From assembly GCA_016713175.1 (NCBI GenBank), contig JADJPQ010000030.1, positions 212,335 to 276,334 on the forward strand: a stretch of 64,000 nucleotides of DNA, written 5' to 3'. The notes beneath the pieces were generated by a model. That model was given only the letters and a program-made list of their open reading frames with translations, searched no databases and was not told where the DNA came from. Below are positions 34,820-43,036 of the stretch, in pieces. The position numbers and the translations under genes are program-made. Position 1 is the stretch's first letter; each line of letters begins with the position of its first letter. Source of the DNA: Planctomycetota bacterium. GTDB taxonomy: Bacteria > Planctomycetota > UBA1135 > UBA2386.

Positions 34820-34840
34820 CACTGTACGAATTGCACAGTG
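34820..34840. promoter_or_regulatory. Imperfect 21-bp inverted repeat upstream of the conduit operon
   Basis: CACTGTAC-GAATT-GCACAGTG has arms matching at seven of eight positions. It lies 155 bp upstream of the Fe-S flavoprotein start (34665, minus strand) and 102 bp upstream of the rhomboid gene (34942, plus strand). Symmetry and size suit a dimeric regulator such as a Crp/Fnr-type protein, but it does not match a known consensus closely. Confidence 0.4.
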
Positions 34841-34941
34841 ACCGGGCAGACCGGGCCGTCCGGAATCCTGATCCCTGGTGTTCGCGACCCGCACACGTGC
34901 ACTGCGGTTGGTCAAGTGGCATCATCGAGGTCGAACCCCCG

Positions 34942-35757
34942 ATGTTCCTGCCCTGGTCCGATGCGCCGAATCCGCCGCGGTTCCAGCCGCTCGTGACCCG
35001 TGGGTTGATCGCGATCAACGTGCTGGTCTGGTTCGTGCTGCTGCAAAGCAACGACTACCAGGCGGTGCTGCAGGAGTACGGTCACAAGGCCACGCGGCCG
35101 GCGCTGCTGACGTTGTTCACGTCGATGTTCCTGCATGCCGACGTGGTGCACCTCGCCGGCAACATGTTGTTCCTCTGGATCTATGGCGACAACGTCGAAC
35201 ATCGGTTCGGTCGCTGGCGATTCCTGGTCGTCTATCTGGTTTGCGGCGTGGCGGCGACGCTGGCGTTCTCGCTGCTGACGCCAGCGTCGGATCTGCCGAT
35301 GGTCGGTGCTTCGGGTGCCATCTCGGGGGTGCTCGGCGCGTACTTCTTGATGTTCCCGCGCAACAAGGTGCGGGTGCTGGTGGTGCTGCTGCCGTTCCTG
35401 CTGCGCAGCTTTGAAGTGCCGGCGCGAATCGTGCTCGGCGCCTACGTGGTGCTCGACAACCTGCTGCCGGTGGTGCTCGGACTGCAGAGTGGCGTGGCCT
35501 ACGGGGCCCACCTCGGCGGGTTCTTCGCCGGACTCGGCATCGGCGCGGTGGTCGAATGGTCGGTGGCCAGGCGTCACGCGCCGAACCTCTGGACGCCGGC
35601 CGGCCGGGCGCGGATGCACATCGACGTCGCCGAACAGTTCCTTGCCCGCGGTCAGTACGCAACGGCGCTGCAGCACTTCTGGCGGGCGGCGCAGGTCGAT
35701 CCGGGTGGCGCCGCCGGTCAGCACGCCGAGCAACGGTTGCGCGAACTCCGCTGGTGA
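34942..35757 (+). CDS. Rhomboid-family intramembrane serine protease
   Basis: A 271-residue protein from the ATG at 34942. It has six or so membrane helices with the rhomboid signatures in order: FTSMFLHADVVHLAGNMLFL (loop 1 and the HxxxN-type motif), the nucleophile Ser in VGASGAISGVLGAY (about residue 124), and the catalytic His in YGAHLGGFFAG (about residue 190). After the last helix a cytoplasmic tail of about 60 residues (MHIDVAEQFLARGQYATALQ) resembles a single TPR hairpin. It cleaves other membrane proteins within the bilayer; the substrate is unknown. It is divergent from the electron-conduit operon. Confidence 0.9.
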   Translation: MFLPWSDAPNPPRFQPLVTRGLIAINVLVWFVLLQSNDYQAVLQEYGHKATRPALLTLFTSMFLHADVVHLAGNMLFLWIYGDNVEHRFGRWRFLVVYLVCGVAATLAFSLLTPASDLPMVGASGAISGVLGAYFLMFPRNKVRVLVVLLPFLLRSFEVPARIVLGAYVVLDNLLPVVLGLQSGVAYGAHLGGFFAGLGIGAVVEWSVARRHAPNLWTPAGRARMHIDVAEQFLARGQYATALQHFWRAAQVDPGGAAGQHAEQRLRELRW

Positions 35758-35760
35758 GGG

Positions 35761-37377
35761 TCAGCGCGGCAGATCCAGGCGCAGCTCGGCGATGCCGCCG
35801 TCGGTCACCTGGCAGGAGACCGGCTCGGCCTTGCGCACACCGACACGCGAGGCGCGCCACTCGCCGGCCATCGCGCCGCGACAACGGAAACGACCGTCGC
35901 GGTCGCTGACCAGATGACGCAGCCGGTTGCCGAGTTCGTCGTCGAGGTACCACAGTTGCACGTCGACGCCGGGCCGCGGTCGGCCGTCAGCGTCGCGGAC
36001 GCAGCCTTCGATGGTGCCCGCCGGCACAGGGCGCCACGTCGTGATCGTCTCGATCGTCTTGGCCGCGACCTTCGCCTTGGTGGTCAGCACGTGGCCGTCG
36101 CTGCCGATCGCGGTCAGTTCGTATTCGCCGGCCGGCACTCCGAGCCACTCGAAGTTGCCCATGCCATCCGCGAGCGACTGGTCGGTGGAGCCTTCGTCGT
36201 CCGTCAGCAGCAGCGTCGCGAAGCGCAGGTTGCGGTCGCGGGCAGCCACCGTGCCGCGCAGGCCGCCGGTCGGCTCGAGTTCGAGGACGATCTCGTCACT
36301 CGGTCGCACCTCGAGGTCGACCCAACTGCGGCCGTGTTGCACACGGGTTTCGTCGGACACGATCTGGAAGTCCACCAGGTCGATTCCCAAGCGCAACCGT
36401 TCGCCGGTGGCAAGCGGCAGCGACAGCAGGAAGCGACCGTCGGCATCGGTGATGGCGACGCCGACCTGGATCTCGCGCAGGTCCTGCGCGACGATCCGGG
36501 TCGGGCCGATCGGATGGCCGCGCGGCGGCAGCAGTCGGCCACGCACCAGCGTGCGTTGGGTTGGCCCCGCGGGCATCGGCCGCGCCGTGAACTCGAGTGG
36601 CACCGCGGCGGTGCGGTCGGCGATCAGGCCCGGTGGGTCGGTGGTGAAACCCGGCGCGATGATCCGCACGACGCAGGTCTCCTGCACGACCAGTTCGGCA
36701 GAACTGTCGGCGGCCAGTGGCTGGACGCCGCGTCGGGGTCGCAACGCCAGATCGGCGGAGATCGTCTCGACCTGCGTATTCGCCAACGCGGCCGCGGGCA
36801 GGCCATGGACCCGGACCGTGCGCAGGTGCTTCGGCTCCGGCAACACGACCTCGACGCGCGCGTCGGTCGGCAGCCTGAGCGTGCGTTCACCGCAGCGGCT
36901 GCCCGCGTAGGCGCGGACGATCGCCGAACGCAGTGGCGCGGAGGCCACGGACCAGGAGCCGTCGGCGGCGGCGCGAACCTCGGTCGAGAAGCCGCGCGTG
37001 AACACGACCACGTCCGCCCCCGCCACCGGCGCACCGTCGGCATCGAGCACCACGCCATGCAGTGGGTTGCCGTCCTCGAGTTGGAACACTCTCAGCCGCT
37101 GTTTCGGGTGACCAGCCAATCGCTCGCGCCGCTCGACCTTGCCGGCGGCGGCGATTCGCAGTTCGAAGCCGGTGGCGGGCACGCGCGACAGCACGAACAC
37201 GCCATCGGCGTCACTGGCGGTCCGGGTCACGATGCGGTCACCGACGGCGGCGCTCACCTGAGCGACCGGCACCGGGTCGCCGAGCATGTCGAGGATGCGA
37301 CCCTGGATGGTGATCGGCGCCGCGTCTTGCGCGGCCAATGGCAGGACGACGGCCGCAAGGATCAGGGTTCGGAGCAT
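35761..37377 (-). CDS. Secreted protein of carboxypeptidase-regulatory-like domains
   Basis: A 538-residue protein from the ATG at 37377 (MLRTLILAAVVLPLAAQDAA). It is a string of prealbumin-like beta domains, each opening with a G.V.D..G.PV.GA pattern: ITIQGRILDMLGDPVPVAQV, LHGVVLDADGAPVAGADVVV, and IEGCVRDADGRPRPGVDVQL near the C-terminus. No peptidase domain is attached. Such proteins are usually surface or adhesion components. The frame continues upstream to 37575, but the signal peptide sets the start. Four bases separate its stop from that of the convergent rhomboid gene. Confidence 0.75.
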   Translation of the reverse strand: MLRTLILAAVVLPLAAQDAAPITIQGRILDMLGDPVPVAQVSAAVGDRIVTRTASDADGVFVLSRVPATGFELRIAAAGKVERRERLAGHPKQRLRVFQLEDGNPLHGVVLDADGAPVAGADVVVFTRGFSTEVRAAADGSWSVASAPLRSAIVRAYAGSRCGERTLRLPTDARVEVVLPEPKHLRTVRVHGLPAAALANTQVETISADLALRPRRGVQPLAADSSAELVVQETCVVRIIAPGFTTDPPGLIADRTAAVPLEFTARPMPAGPTQRTLVRGRLLPPRGHPIGPTRIVAQDLREIQVGVAITDADGRFLLSLPLATGERLRLGIDLVDFQIVSDETRVQHGRSWVDLEVRPSDEIVLELEPTGGLRGTVAARDRNLRFATLLLTDDEGSTDQSLADGMGNFEWLGVPAGEYELTAIGSDGHVLTTKAKVAAKTIETITTWRPVPAGTIEGCVRDADGRPRPGVDVQLWYLDDELGNRLRHLVSDRDGRFRCRGAMAGEWRASRVGVRKAEPVSCQVTDGGIAELRLDLPR

Positions 37378-37573
37378 CTTGGGTTCGATCGGCACTCGCC
37401 GACACATTACGGGACTCCGTTCCACCAAACTCCGCGACCGGTGATGGCGGTGGCTTCGGTCCGGTGACCGACCGGTCGGCTGGCCGGTGCCGAGATTCGC
37501 GTAACCAATTCGTCGCGAACGAGTTGTCGTAGTGGAGAAGCCGGCGCCCGCGCCGTTCGATGCGCCTTCCGCC

Positions 37574-39037
37574 ATGCCACTTGCCCGCCTCGCGCTGCTC
37601 TTCCTGGCCCTGCCGGTGGTCGCCCAACAGGCCCGTCACGAGTTCTCGTTCGCGCGAGAGAACGTCCTCGGCACCCGATTGGCGCTGACTGTCATCGCCG
37701 CCGATGCCGATGCGGCCGGCAAGGTCGAGTCCGCCGTGCTGACCGAGATCGAACGTCTGCGACGCATCGCGAGCAGCTGGGATGCCGACAGCGAACTGCG
37801 ACAGGCGCTCGGCCAGTCCGGTCCGGTGACCGTGTCTGCCGATCTGCGCGCCATGCTGCGGGACGCGGACCGATGGCGCGAAGCCTCGGGCGGGGCGTTC
37901 CATCCCGGCGTGCAGGTGTTGACGACCATGTGGCAACAGAGCGCTGCCGCCGGTCGCGAGCCGGATGCGGCGGCGCTGGCTGGCGCGGTAGCGACGTTGC
38001 GATCGTCGCCATGGCAGATCCGGGGCGACAGGGTGACGTTCGCGATGCCGGTCTGCCTCGATGGTCTCGCCAAGGGGCAGGTCCTCGAGCTGGCCAGTGT
38101 CGCCGGGGAACGGGCGGTCGTGGGCGCCGAGGTGGCGTTGTTGATGCTCGGTGGTGACCTGCGCGTTCGCGGCAAGACCTCGCGCACGATCGCGGTGGTC
38201 GATCCGCGCGCGCCGGCCGACAACGGCACGCCTTTGGCGAAGTTGCAGGTCGCCGATCGGGCCGTGGCCAGCAGCGGTGGGTATGCCCGCGGCGTCGACA
38301 TCGACGGCAAGCATCGCTCGCACATTTTCGATCCGCGTAGCGGCCATCCGGTCACCGAGGTGCTTGGCGCCACGGTGCTCGCCGCGAATGCCGCCGATGC
38401 CGATGCCTTGGCGACGATTCTCTGCGTGCTGCCGCCGAAGGCAGGACTGGCGCTGATCGAGCGCACCGCCGGTGCCGCCGCGGTCGTCGTCGATCGGCAT
38501 GGTGTCGTGCACACATCGCGTGACTGGTCGCAGTTCGTCGTCGCCGAGCCGCCGCCGGCCGAACAGGCCAATCCGCGCTGGCCTGCAGGGTTCGAGCTGC
38601 GGATCGAGTTCGCGATCAAGAAGCCCGACAGCGGCGGTCGGGGCTATCGGCGACCGTACGTGGCGGTGTGGCTCGAGGACGCGATCGGCGATCCGGCGTG
38701 CTCGCTGGCGCTGTGGATCCAGAAGGAGAAGTGGCTGGCCGATCTGCGACGCTGGCACAAACACCATCGCAGTCAGCGCGGGTTGATCGACGCGTTGACG
38801 CAGGCGACCCGCAAGCCAGGCGCCTATGAACTCGTCTGGCACGGCGTCGATGACGATGGTCGGGCGTTGGCGCCCGGCAAGTTCACCGTGCTGATCGAAG
38901 CGGCGCGCGAACACGGTACCTACCAGTTGCTGAAGCAGGAAGTGACGATTGGCAGCGAGCCGTTCGCGCTCGAGGTCGCCGGCAACCCGGAGATCGAGTG
39001 GGCGAAGGTCACGTTCGGGCCGAAGAAGAAGCCGTGA
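37574..39037 (+). CDS. apbE: Secreted ApbE-like flavin transferase fused to DUF2271
   Basis: A 487-residue protein; the ATG at 37574 gives a signal peptide (MPLARLALLFLALPVVAQQ), preferred over the frame start at 37532. Residues about 20-330 are ApbE (FAD:protein FMN transferase): GTRLALTVIAADADAA, LDGLAKGQVLELA, LLMLGGDLRVRGK, VASSGGYARGVDIDGK and HIFDPRSGHPV, which include the FAD/Mg-binding residues. ApbE covalently attaches FMN to Thr/Ser in exported redox proteins. From about residue 340 (FELRIEFAIKKPDSG) the chain is a DUF2271 domain, predicted to be itself a flavoprotein or substrate. Its stop overlaps the GTG start of a PepSY-type membrane protein. Such clusters are known from flavin-based extracytoplasmic electron transfer. 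Confidence 0.88.
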   Translation: MPLARLALLFLALPVVAQQARHEFSFARENVLGTRLALTVIAADADAAGKVESAVLTEIERLRRIASSWDADSELRQALGQSGPVTVSADLRAMLRDADRWREASGGAFHPGVQVLTTMWQQSAAAGREPDAAALAGAVATLRSSPWQIRGDRVTFAMPVCLDGLAKGQVLELASVAGERAVVGAEVALLMLGGDLRVRGKTSRTIAVVDPRAPADNGTPLAKLQVADRAVASSGGYARGVDIDGKHRSHIFDPRSGHPVTEVLGATVLAANAADADALATILCVLPPKAGLALIERTAGAAAVVVDRHGVVHTSRDWSQFVVAEPPPAEQANPRWPAGFELRIEFAIKKPDSGGRGYRRPYVAVWLEDAIGDPACSLALWIQKEKWLADLRRWHKHHRSQRGLIDALTQATRKPGAYELVWHGVDDDGRALAPGKFTVLIEAAREHGTYQLLKQEVTIGSEPFALEVAGNPEIEWAKVTFGPKKKP

Positions 39038-39627
39038 GTGACGCACCGACGGGGCGCCGGCTGCCGCAATTCGTCCGCTGGCTGCACACCTATCTGTCGC
39101 TGTTCGGTTTCGCCGCGACGCTGCTGTTCGCGGTCACCGGGCTGACGTTGAACCATGCCGATTGGTTCGAGGCGGCGGAACCGACGGTGCGGTCGCTGCA
39201 AGGCGAACTGGCGCCGGCGCTGTTGCGCGCGCCAATGGACAAGCTGGCGCTCGCCGAAGAACTGCGAGCCCGGCACGATCTGCGCGGCCGCGTCAGCGAC
39301 TTCCAGGCCGATGACGAGCAGGTGCTGATCGTCTGGAAGGGGCCGGCGTATTCCGCCGATGTGACCATCACCCGCGCCGACGGCCGCTATGCCGCCGAGG
39401 AGTCGCGCAAGGGGTTTGTCGCGTTGATCGACGATCTGCACAAAGGCCGCGACAGCGGCGCCGGCTGGAGCCTCGTCATCGATGTCGCCGCTGTCGTGCT
39501 GATCGTCATCTCCGCCACCGGCCTTTGGCTGCTTTGGTTCCTGCGCAAGCGGCGGTGGAGCGGGCTGTGGACGACGGCGATCGGTGCCGTCGCCCTGTGG
39601 CTGCTGTATCTGCTGGCGGTGCCCTGA
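39034..39627 (+). CDS. PepSY-associated membrane protein
   Basis: A 197-residue protein. The start is the GTG at 39034, overlapping the ApbE-DUF2271 stop as GTGA; the open frame upstream (38998) lies inside apbE. The N-terminal helix (FVRWLHTYLSLFGFAATLLFAVTGLTLNH) is the classic PepSY_TM start, with a His on each side that could hold a heme. A periplasmic PepSY-like domain follows (about residues 65-140), then a C-terminal pair of helices (SLVIDVAAVVLIVISATGLWLLW and AIGAVALWLLYLL). It probably passes electrons from the membrane to the flavinylated DUF2271 domain. Confidence 0.85.
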   Translation: MSDAPTGRRLPQFVRWLHTYLSLFGFAATLLFAVTGLTLNHADWFEAAEPTVRSLQGELAPALLRAPMDKLALAEELRARHDLRGRVSDFQADDEQVLIVWKGPAYSADVTITRADGRYAAEESRKGFVALIDDLHKGRDSGAGWSLVIDVAAVVLIVISATGLWLLWFLRKRRWSGLWTTAIGAVALWLLYLLAVP

Positions 39628-39631
39628 CGTT

Positions 39632-40705
39632 CTACTGGTAGTCGAAGAACGACACCGGGCAGTAGTTCGCCGATGCTGATCCCGACGTCATCGTGCTCGG
39701 TGGACCGCCGGCGTAGACCGTGGTGCACCGCGGCGGAATGCCGATCTGCACCTGGGCGCCGTTCGACACGGCGGCGCCACCCGGTGCGAAGAAGTCGAGC
39801 AGCACGGCCTGGCTGCTGACGAAGAGGTCGTTGTAGAGCGCCGGTGAGTTGGGCACGAAGAAGCTGTAGTAGACGCCGCCCGAAGAGTTGGTCACCGCCG
39901 TCAGCGCCAGCGGGTTGGTCAGGGAGACCTGTCCGCGGCATGCGGTTGCGATTCCGGGCAGGAACGGTTGCAGGCTGAACGGCGTGGTCAGCGGCGCGCC
40001 CGTCGTCATCGCCAGCACCGCGAGACTCTGCGCCGGCCCCTGGGTCAGCGAACTGCTGTAGTAGCCCGCAGTCCGAACCGGATCGACGGTCAGGCGCGGG
40101 AGCTGCCCACCCGAGTGCGCACAGCCATCCGGACCCAACGCCGTCGGCGAATGATAGTCGGCGCGATCGAGCCGCCAGGCGAACGGCGCGCCGCCGCCGC
40201 TGGTGGCGTAGACGCGATACTCGACGACCAGATTGTTGCTGCCCGGGTTGTAGGTGAACGGCGTGGTCAAGGTGATCCAGAACTGCCCGTTCGGCAGCGG
40301 CGCCGCCGGGTCGCGTAGAGCCGGCAACGCCAACAGCGCCGGGCCGAACACGGTCGTCGGCGTGGTCGTGAAGTTCGTGTCGAAGGTGCCGGTGACCGCA
40401 GTGGTCGCCAGCGACGTCAAGCCCATCCGGATCTCGAGCTGTAGCGAACGACCGGCTTCGATGTTCGGGAAGGTCGCGTCCTGGCGGAAGCCGAGTCGGC
40501 GGATCTGGCGGCCAGCCGGGATGTTCAGGTCGGCGCGCTCGTAGACGAGCTGCACGCGCGAAGTGCCGTAGGCGAGCGGCAGGTTCGGCGAGTCGAGCGG
40601 GCCTTCGGCGACCGCGCTGTATTCGGCGGGGAAGATGGCGGGGGATTGGGCGATGGCCGCGCCCAGCAGGCTGACGGCCACGGTCAGGCGGAGAAGGTCG
40701 TTCAT
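39632..40705 (-). CDS. Secreted protein with planctomycete-type beta domains
   Basis: A 357-residue protein from the ATG at 40705 with a signal peptide (MNDLLRLTVAVSLLGAAIAQ). It is rich in Thr, Pro, Ala and Gly, with a likely beta-sandwich at residues about 40-200 (IPAGRQIRRLGFRQDATFPN; NNLVVEYRVYATSGGGAPF). A second one occupies the C-terminus (GGVYYSFFVPNSPALYNDLF), closing in a Cys-containing tail (SASANYCPVSFFDYQ). Similar opening domains occur in the secreted protein at 4075, which shares an INRLRFR-type strand. No catalytic motif is visible and the function is unknown. It ends five bases after the PepSY gene on the other strand. Confidence 0.7.
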   Translation of the reverse strand: MNDLLRLTVAVSLLGAAIAQSPAIFPAEYSAVAEGPLDSPNLPLAYGTSRVQLVYERADLNIPAGRQIRRLGFRQDATFPNIEAGRSLQLEIRMGLTSLATTAVTGTFDTNFTTTPTTVFGPALLALPALRDPAAPLPNGQFWITLTTPFTYNPGSNNLVVEYRVYATSGGGAPFAWRLDRADYHSPTALGPDGCAHSGGQLPRLTVDPVRTAGYYSSSLTQGPAQSLAVLAMTTGAPLTTPFSLQPFLPGIATACRGQVSLTNPLALTAVTNSSGGVYYSFFVPNSPALYNDLFVSSQAVLLDFFAPGGAAVSNGAQVQIGIPPRCTTVYAGGPPSTMTSGSASANYCPVSFFDYQ

Positions 40706-40795
40706 GTGGTTCCTCGGGGAGGTGCGCGCGTGGCGCACCCCCTCAGGACCGGCCCGGCGGCGAATCGCACGAGCGACGCCTGGTTTTCCGCGACT

Positions 40796-41938
40796 TCAGC
40801 CGCGCAGGCGGGCCGCCGCCGCGGCCAGCGTGCGACACTTGGCCTCGGCCACGGCGGCGGTCGCGACGGGGCGCTCGGCGAACGTGCCGAACCCGCAATC
40901 CGGGTTCAGCCAGATGCGTTCGCGGCCGAGCAGTTCGGCGAGGCGGCCGACGCGCTCGGCGACCGCCACCGGGTCCTCGTCCGGATCGGTGCGTGGGTTG
41001 ACGGCACCAAAGCCGACCGAACACGTCTTCGGCAGTTGCGTCAGCAGCGCTTCGGGGCCGGCGCGTGGCGTCGCGTACTCGAGCACGAATTGATCGACCT
41101 GCATCCGCGCCAGGTACGGCAGCAGCGGCTCGTAGGTGCCCGATAGCAACACCTCTTCCTGCCTGCTCCAGTTGCCGCGACAGACGTGCACCGCGGTCCG
41201 CGTGCCGGGGATGTCGGCGACGACGCGATTGATCAGCTCGACTGCCAGTTCGAGCTCGGCAGCCGGATCCGCCGCAGCGGCCAGCGCCGCGCACATGAAC
41301 GTCCGGGTGGCGGCCTTGCCGGCGAACACCAGTTCGGTCAGCACCGGTTCGTCGAACTGCACGATCTCGACGCCCAGCGCCGCCAGTTCGCGCAGTTCGT
41401 CGCGCAGGATCTGCACGACGTCATCGCACAGCGCCGCGCGCGTCGGGTAGGCCTGCGCCGACAGCTTCTGCACCCACATCGAGCGCGACAACAAGTACGG
41501 GCCCGGCAAGGCCACCTTGCAGGCCCTGGTCGTGTGCGCACGGAGGAACTCCGCCTCGCGGACCGCGAGCGGCTCGCGGCGGCGCATGCGACCGGTGATC
41601 GTCGGGTTCTTGATCGCCCACGCCGGCACGTCGAGTGCCTGCAGCAGGCCTTCGAACGCGGCCTTGTCCTCGACGAAATCGAGCAGGTCGGCCATCGTCA
41701 TCAACTGCACACCATCGAGCTTCTCGGTCAGGAATGAGTAGAAGTTGTCGCGGCGTTGTTCGCCATCGGACAGCACGTCGACGCCGGCGTCCTCCTGCTG
41801 CTTGATGGCCAGCAGGGTCGCCTGGTCGCGGAGCTCGGCCAGGTCGGCTGCGCGCTTCTTGGTCGCTTCGAGCAGCCAGCGCGGGCGCGGCCAACTGCCG
41901 ACGACGCTGACGGGGAACTTCGGGATCGGACGTTGCAT
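40796..41938 (-). CDS. Cobalamin-independent methionine synthase catalytic-domain protein (core-MetE type)
   Basis: A 380-residue protein from the ATG at 41938 (MQRPIPKFPVSVVGSWPRPR). It corresponds only to the C-terminal zinc-bearing barrel of MetE; the N-terminal half is absent, as in short archaeal-type core-MetE enzymes. Supporting motifs are DVLSDGEQRRDNFYSFL near residue 55, VEIVQFDEPVL, the zinc ligand pair in VHVCRGNW and the final Cys in LNPDCGFGTF. These enzymes transfer a methyl group to homocysteine or a related thiol. It is the last gene of a four-gene unit with TusA, DsrE and OsmC domains. Its substrate could therefore be a carrier-bound thiol instead of homocysteine; that is inference. 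Confidence 0.85.
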   Translation of the reverse strand: MQRPIPKFPVSVVGSWPRPRWLLEATKKRAADLAELRDQATLLAIKQQEDAGVDVLSDGEQRRDNFYSFLTEKLDGVQLMTMADLLDFVEDKAAFEGLLQALDVPAWAIKNPTITGRMRRREPLAVREAEFLRAHTTRACKVALPGPYLLSRSMWVQKLSAQAYPTRAALCDDVVQILRDELRELAALGVEIVQFDEPVLTELVFAGKAATRTFMCAALAAAADPAAELELAVELINRVVADIPGTRTAVHVCRGNWSRQEEVLLSGTYEPLLPYLARMQVDQFVLEYATPRAGPEALLTQLPKTCSVGFGAVNPRTDPDEDPVAVAERVGRLAELLGRERIWLNPDCGFGTFAERPVATAAVAEAKCRTLAAAAARLRG

Positions 41939-41945
41939 CGGTATC

Positions 41946-42671
41946 TCAGGTTCGCAGACGGGTCTGCACGGTCGTGCCGCGCAGCAGGGACTGGCTGACC
42001 GGGCAGCGGCGGAGGGTTTCGTGCAGCAGTTCGGTGGCGCGTTCGGGTTCGACGTCGGCATCGAGGTAGACGGTGACCTCCACGCCTTGAAGGCCCGGAT
42101 TGCCCTCGGCGTGCACGCCGAGGAACACCAGGCTGTCGGCGGACCTGCCCTTGACGACGACTTCGAGGTTCTGCACCGCGATCTGCTGTTGCGACAGCCG
42201 CCACTGCAGGCCGGTGGTCAGGGCACCACCGACAGCCGCGAGCAGGAACTCGATCGCTGACGGCGCCGCATCCTCGGTGTCGAAGCTGGCTGGCTGGCCG
42301 ACTGCGAACGAGTGGTTGCGCACCGAGACCTTGGCCTGCATGCCGCCCGACCAGCGTACGCGGGCCTGCCAGGTGTGGTCCTTGGCCTTCAGCAGATCGC
42401 CGGACAGCGCCGTGTCTTCGTTGCGCTTCTTGACCCAGTAGTGCGTGTAGCCGCCGTCGGCCGGGTGTTCGGTCAGCAGTTCGTGACCGACCATGCGGCA
42501 CCACGCCGGTAGGTCCTCGCGCACCGAGACCTCACGGCTCTTGACCAGCAGTACGCCGCCGGCACCGAGCGGCGCCATTGCCGAACGGATGATCAACAGC
42601 AGGCCGCTGCCGCAGTCGAGGTCGCCGCCGTCACAGGTGGCGTCGGCGACCGGCTCGGTCGGGTCGGACAT
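41946..42671 (-). CDS. TusA-like sulfur carrier fused to OsmC-like domain
   Basis: A 241-residue protein from the ATG at 42671, whose A is shared with the upstream DsrE stop (TGATG). Residues 1-80 are a TusA/SirA-like module (CDGGDLDCGSGLLLIIRSAM, EDLPAWCRMVGHELL), with Cys in place of the canonical CPxP-type motif. Residues about 95-241 are OsmC-like (WQARVRWSGGMQAKVSVRNH; SAIEFLLAAVGGALTTGL; LLHETLRRCPVSQSLLRG); the Cys in RRCPVS is the usual redox Cys of the family, while the partner position is Ala-Val. OsmC proteins reduce peroxides or handle thiols. Together with DsrE and MetE neighbours this points to sulfur trafficking in the cytoplasm. Confidence 0.8.
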   Translation of the reverse strand: MSDPTEPVADATCDGGDLDCGSGLLLIIRSAMAPLGAGGVLLVKSREVSVREDLPAWCRMVGHELLTEHPADGGYTHYWVKKRNEDTALSGDLLKAKDHTWQARVRWSGGMQAKVSVRNHSFAVGQPASFDTEDAAPSAIEFLLAAVGGALTTGLQWRLSQQQIAVQNLEVVVKGRSADSLVFLGVHAEGNPGLQGVEVTVYLDADVEPERATELLHETLRRCPVSQSLLRGTTVQTRLRT

Positions 42672-43033
42672 CAGTAGCTGACGCAGGGCGAGCCGTCGGA
42701 CAGGAACTCGACCAGCTTGGCGCCGCCGACGATGGTCGCACCGGCGATCAGCTTGCCTTCGTCGAGCTTGCGCCGCTTGAAGCACGGCGAACAGGTCCAG
42801 ATCTTGCCGCCGGCCTTGACGAAGTTGGCCATCAGTTCGCGCAGCGGCGCGAAGCTCTCCTCGTGCACGTCGTCGGCATAGCCCTGCTGCGACAGGCGCA
42901 CGGCTTCGGTGCTCAAGAACACGACGGTCTCCTTGTCGGAGGCGACTGCGGCATTGGCGACGACGAAGGCGACGGTGGCCTTGTCGGCATCGTTCTTGGC
43001 GTAGGTGAGGCTCACACAGAACTTCTTGGTCAT
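42671..43033 (-). CDS. DsrE/DsrF-like sulfur relay protein
   Basis: A 120-residue protein starting at 43033 (MTKKFCVSLTYAKNDADKAT). It has the DsrE fold: an N-terminal strand, TVAFVVANAAVASDKETVVF, then a Cys motif KIWTCSPCFKRR at about residue 79, in the position where DsrE-family proteins carry persulfide. A second Cys is near the end (SDGSPCVSY). It overlaps the next gene (TusA-OsmC) by one base and starts four bases after the upstream zinc-ribbon/TusA gene. It is likely to pass sulfane sulfur between the two TusA-like proteins in this operon. Confidence 0.85.
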   Translation of the reverse strand: MTKKFCVSLTYAKNDADKATVAFVVANAAVASDKETVVFLSTEAVRLSQQGYADDVHEESFAPLRELMANFVKAGGKIWTCSPCFKRRKLDEGKLIAGATIVGGAKLVEFLSDGSPCVSY

Positions 43034-43036
43034 GGT

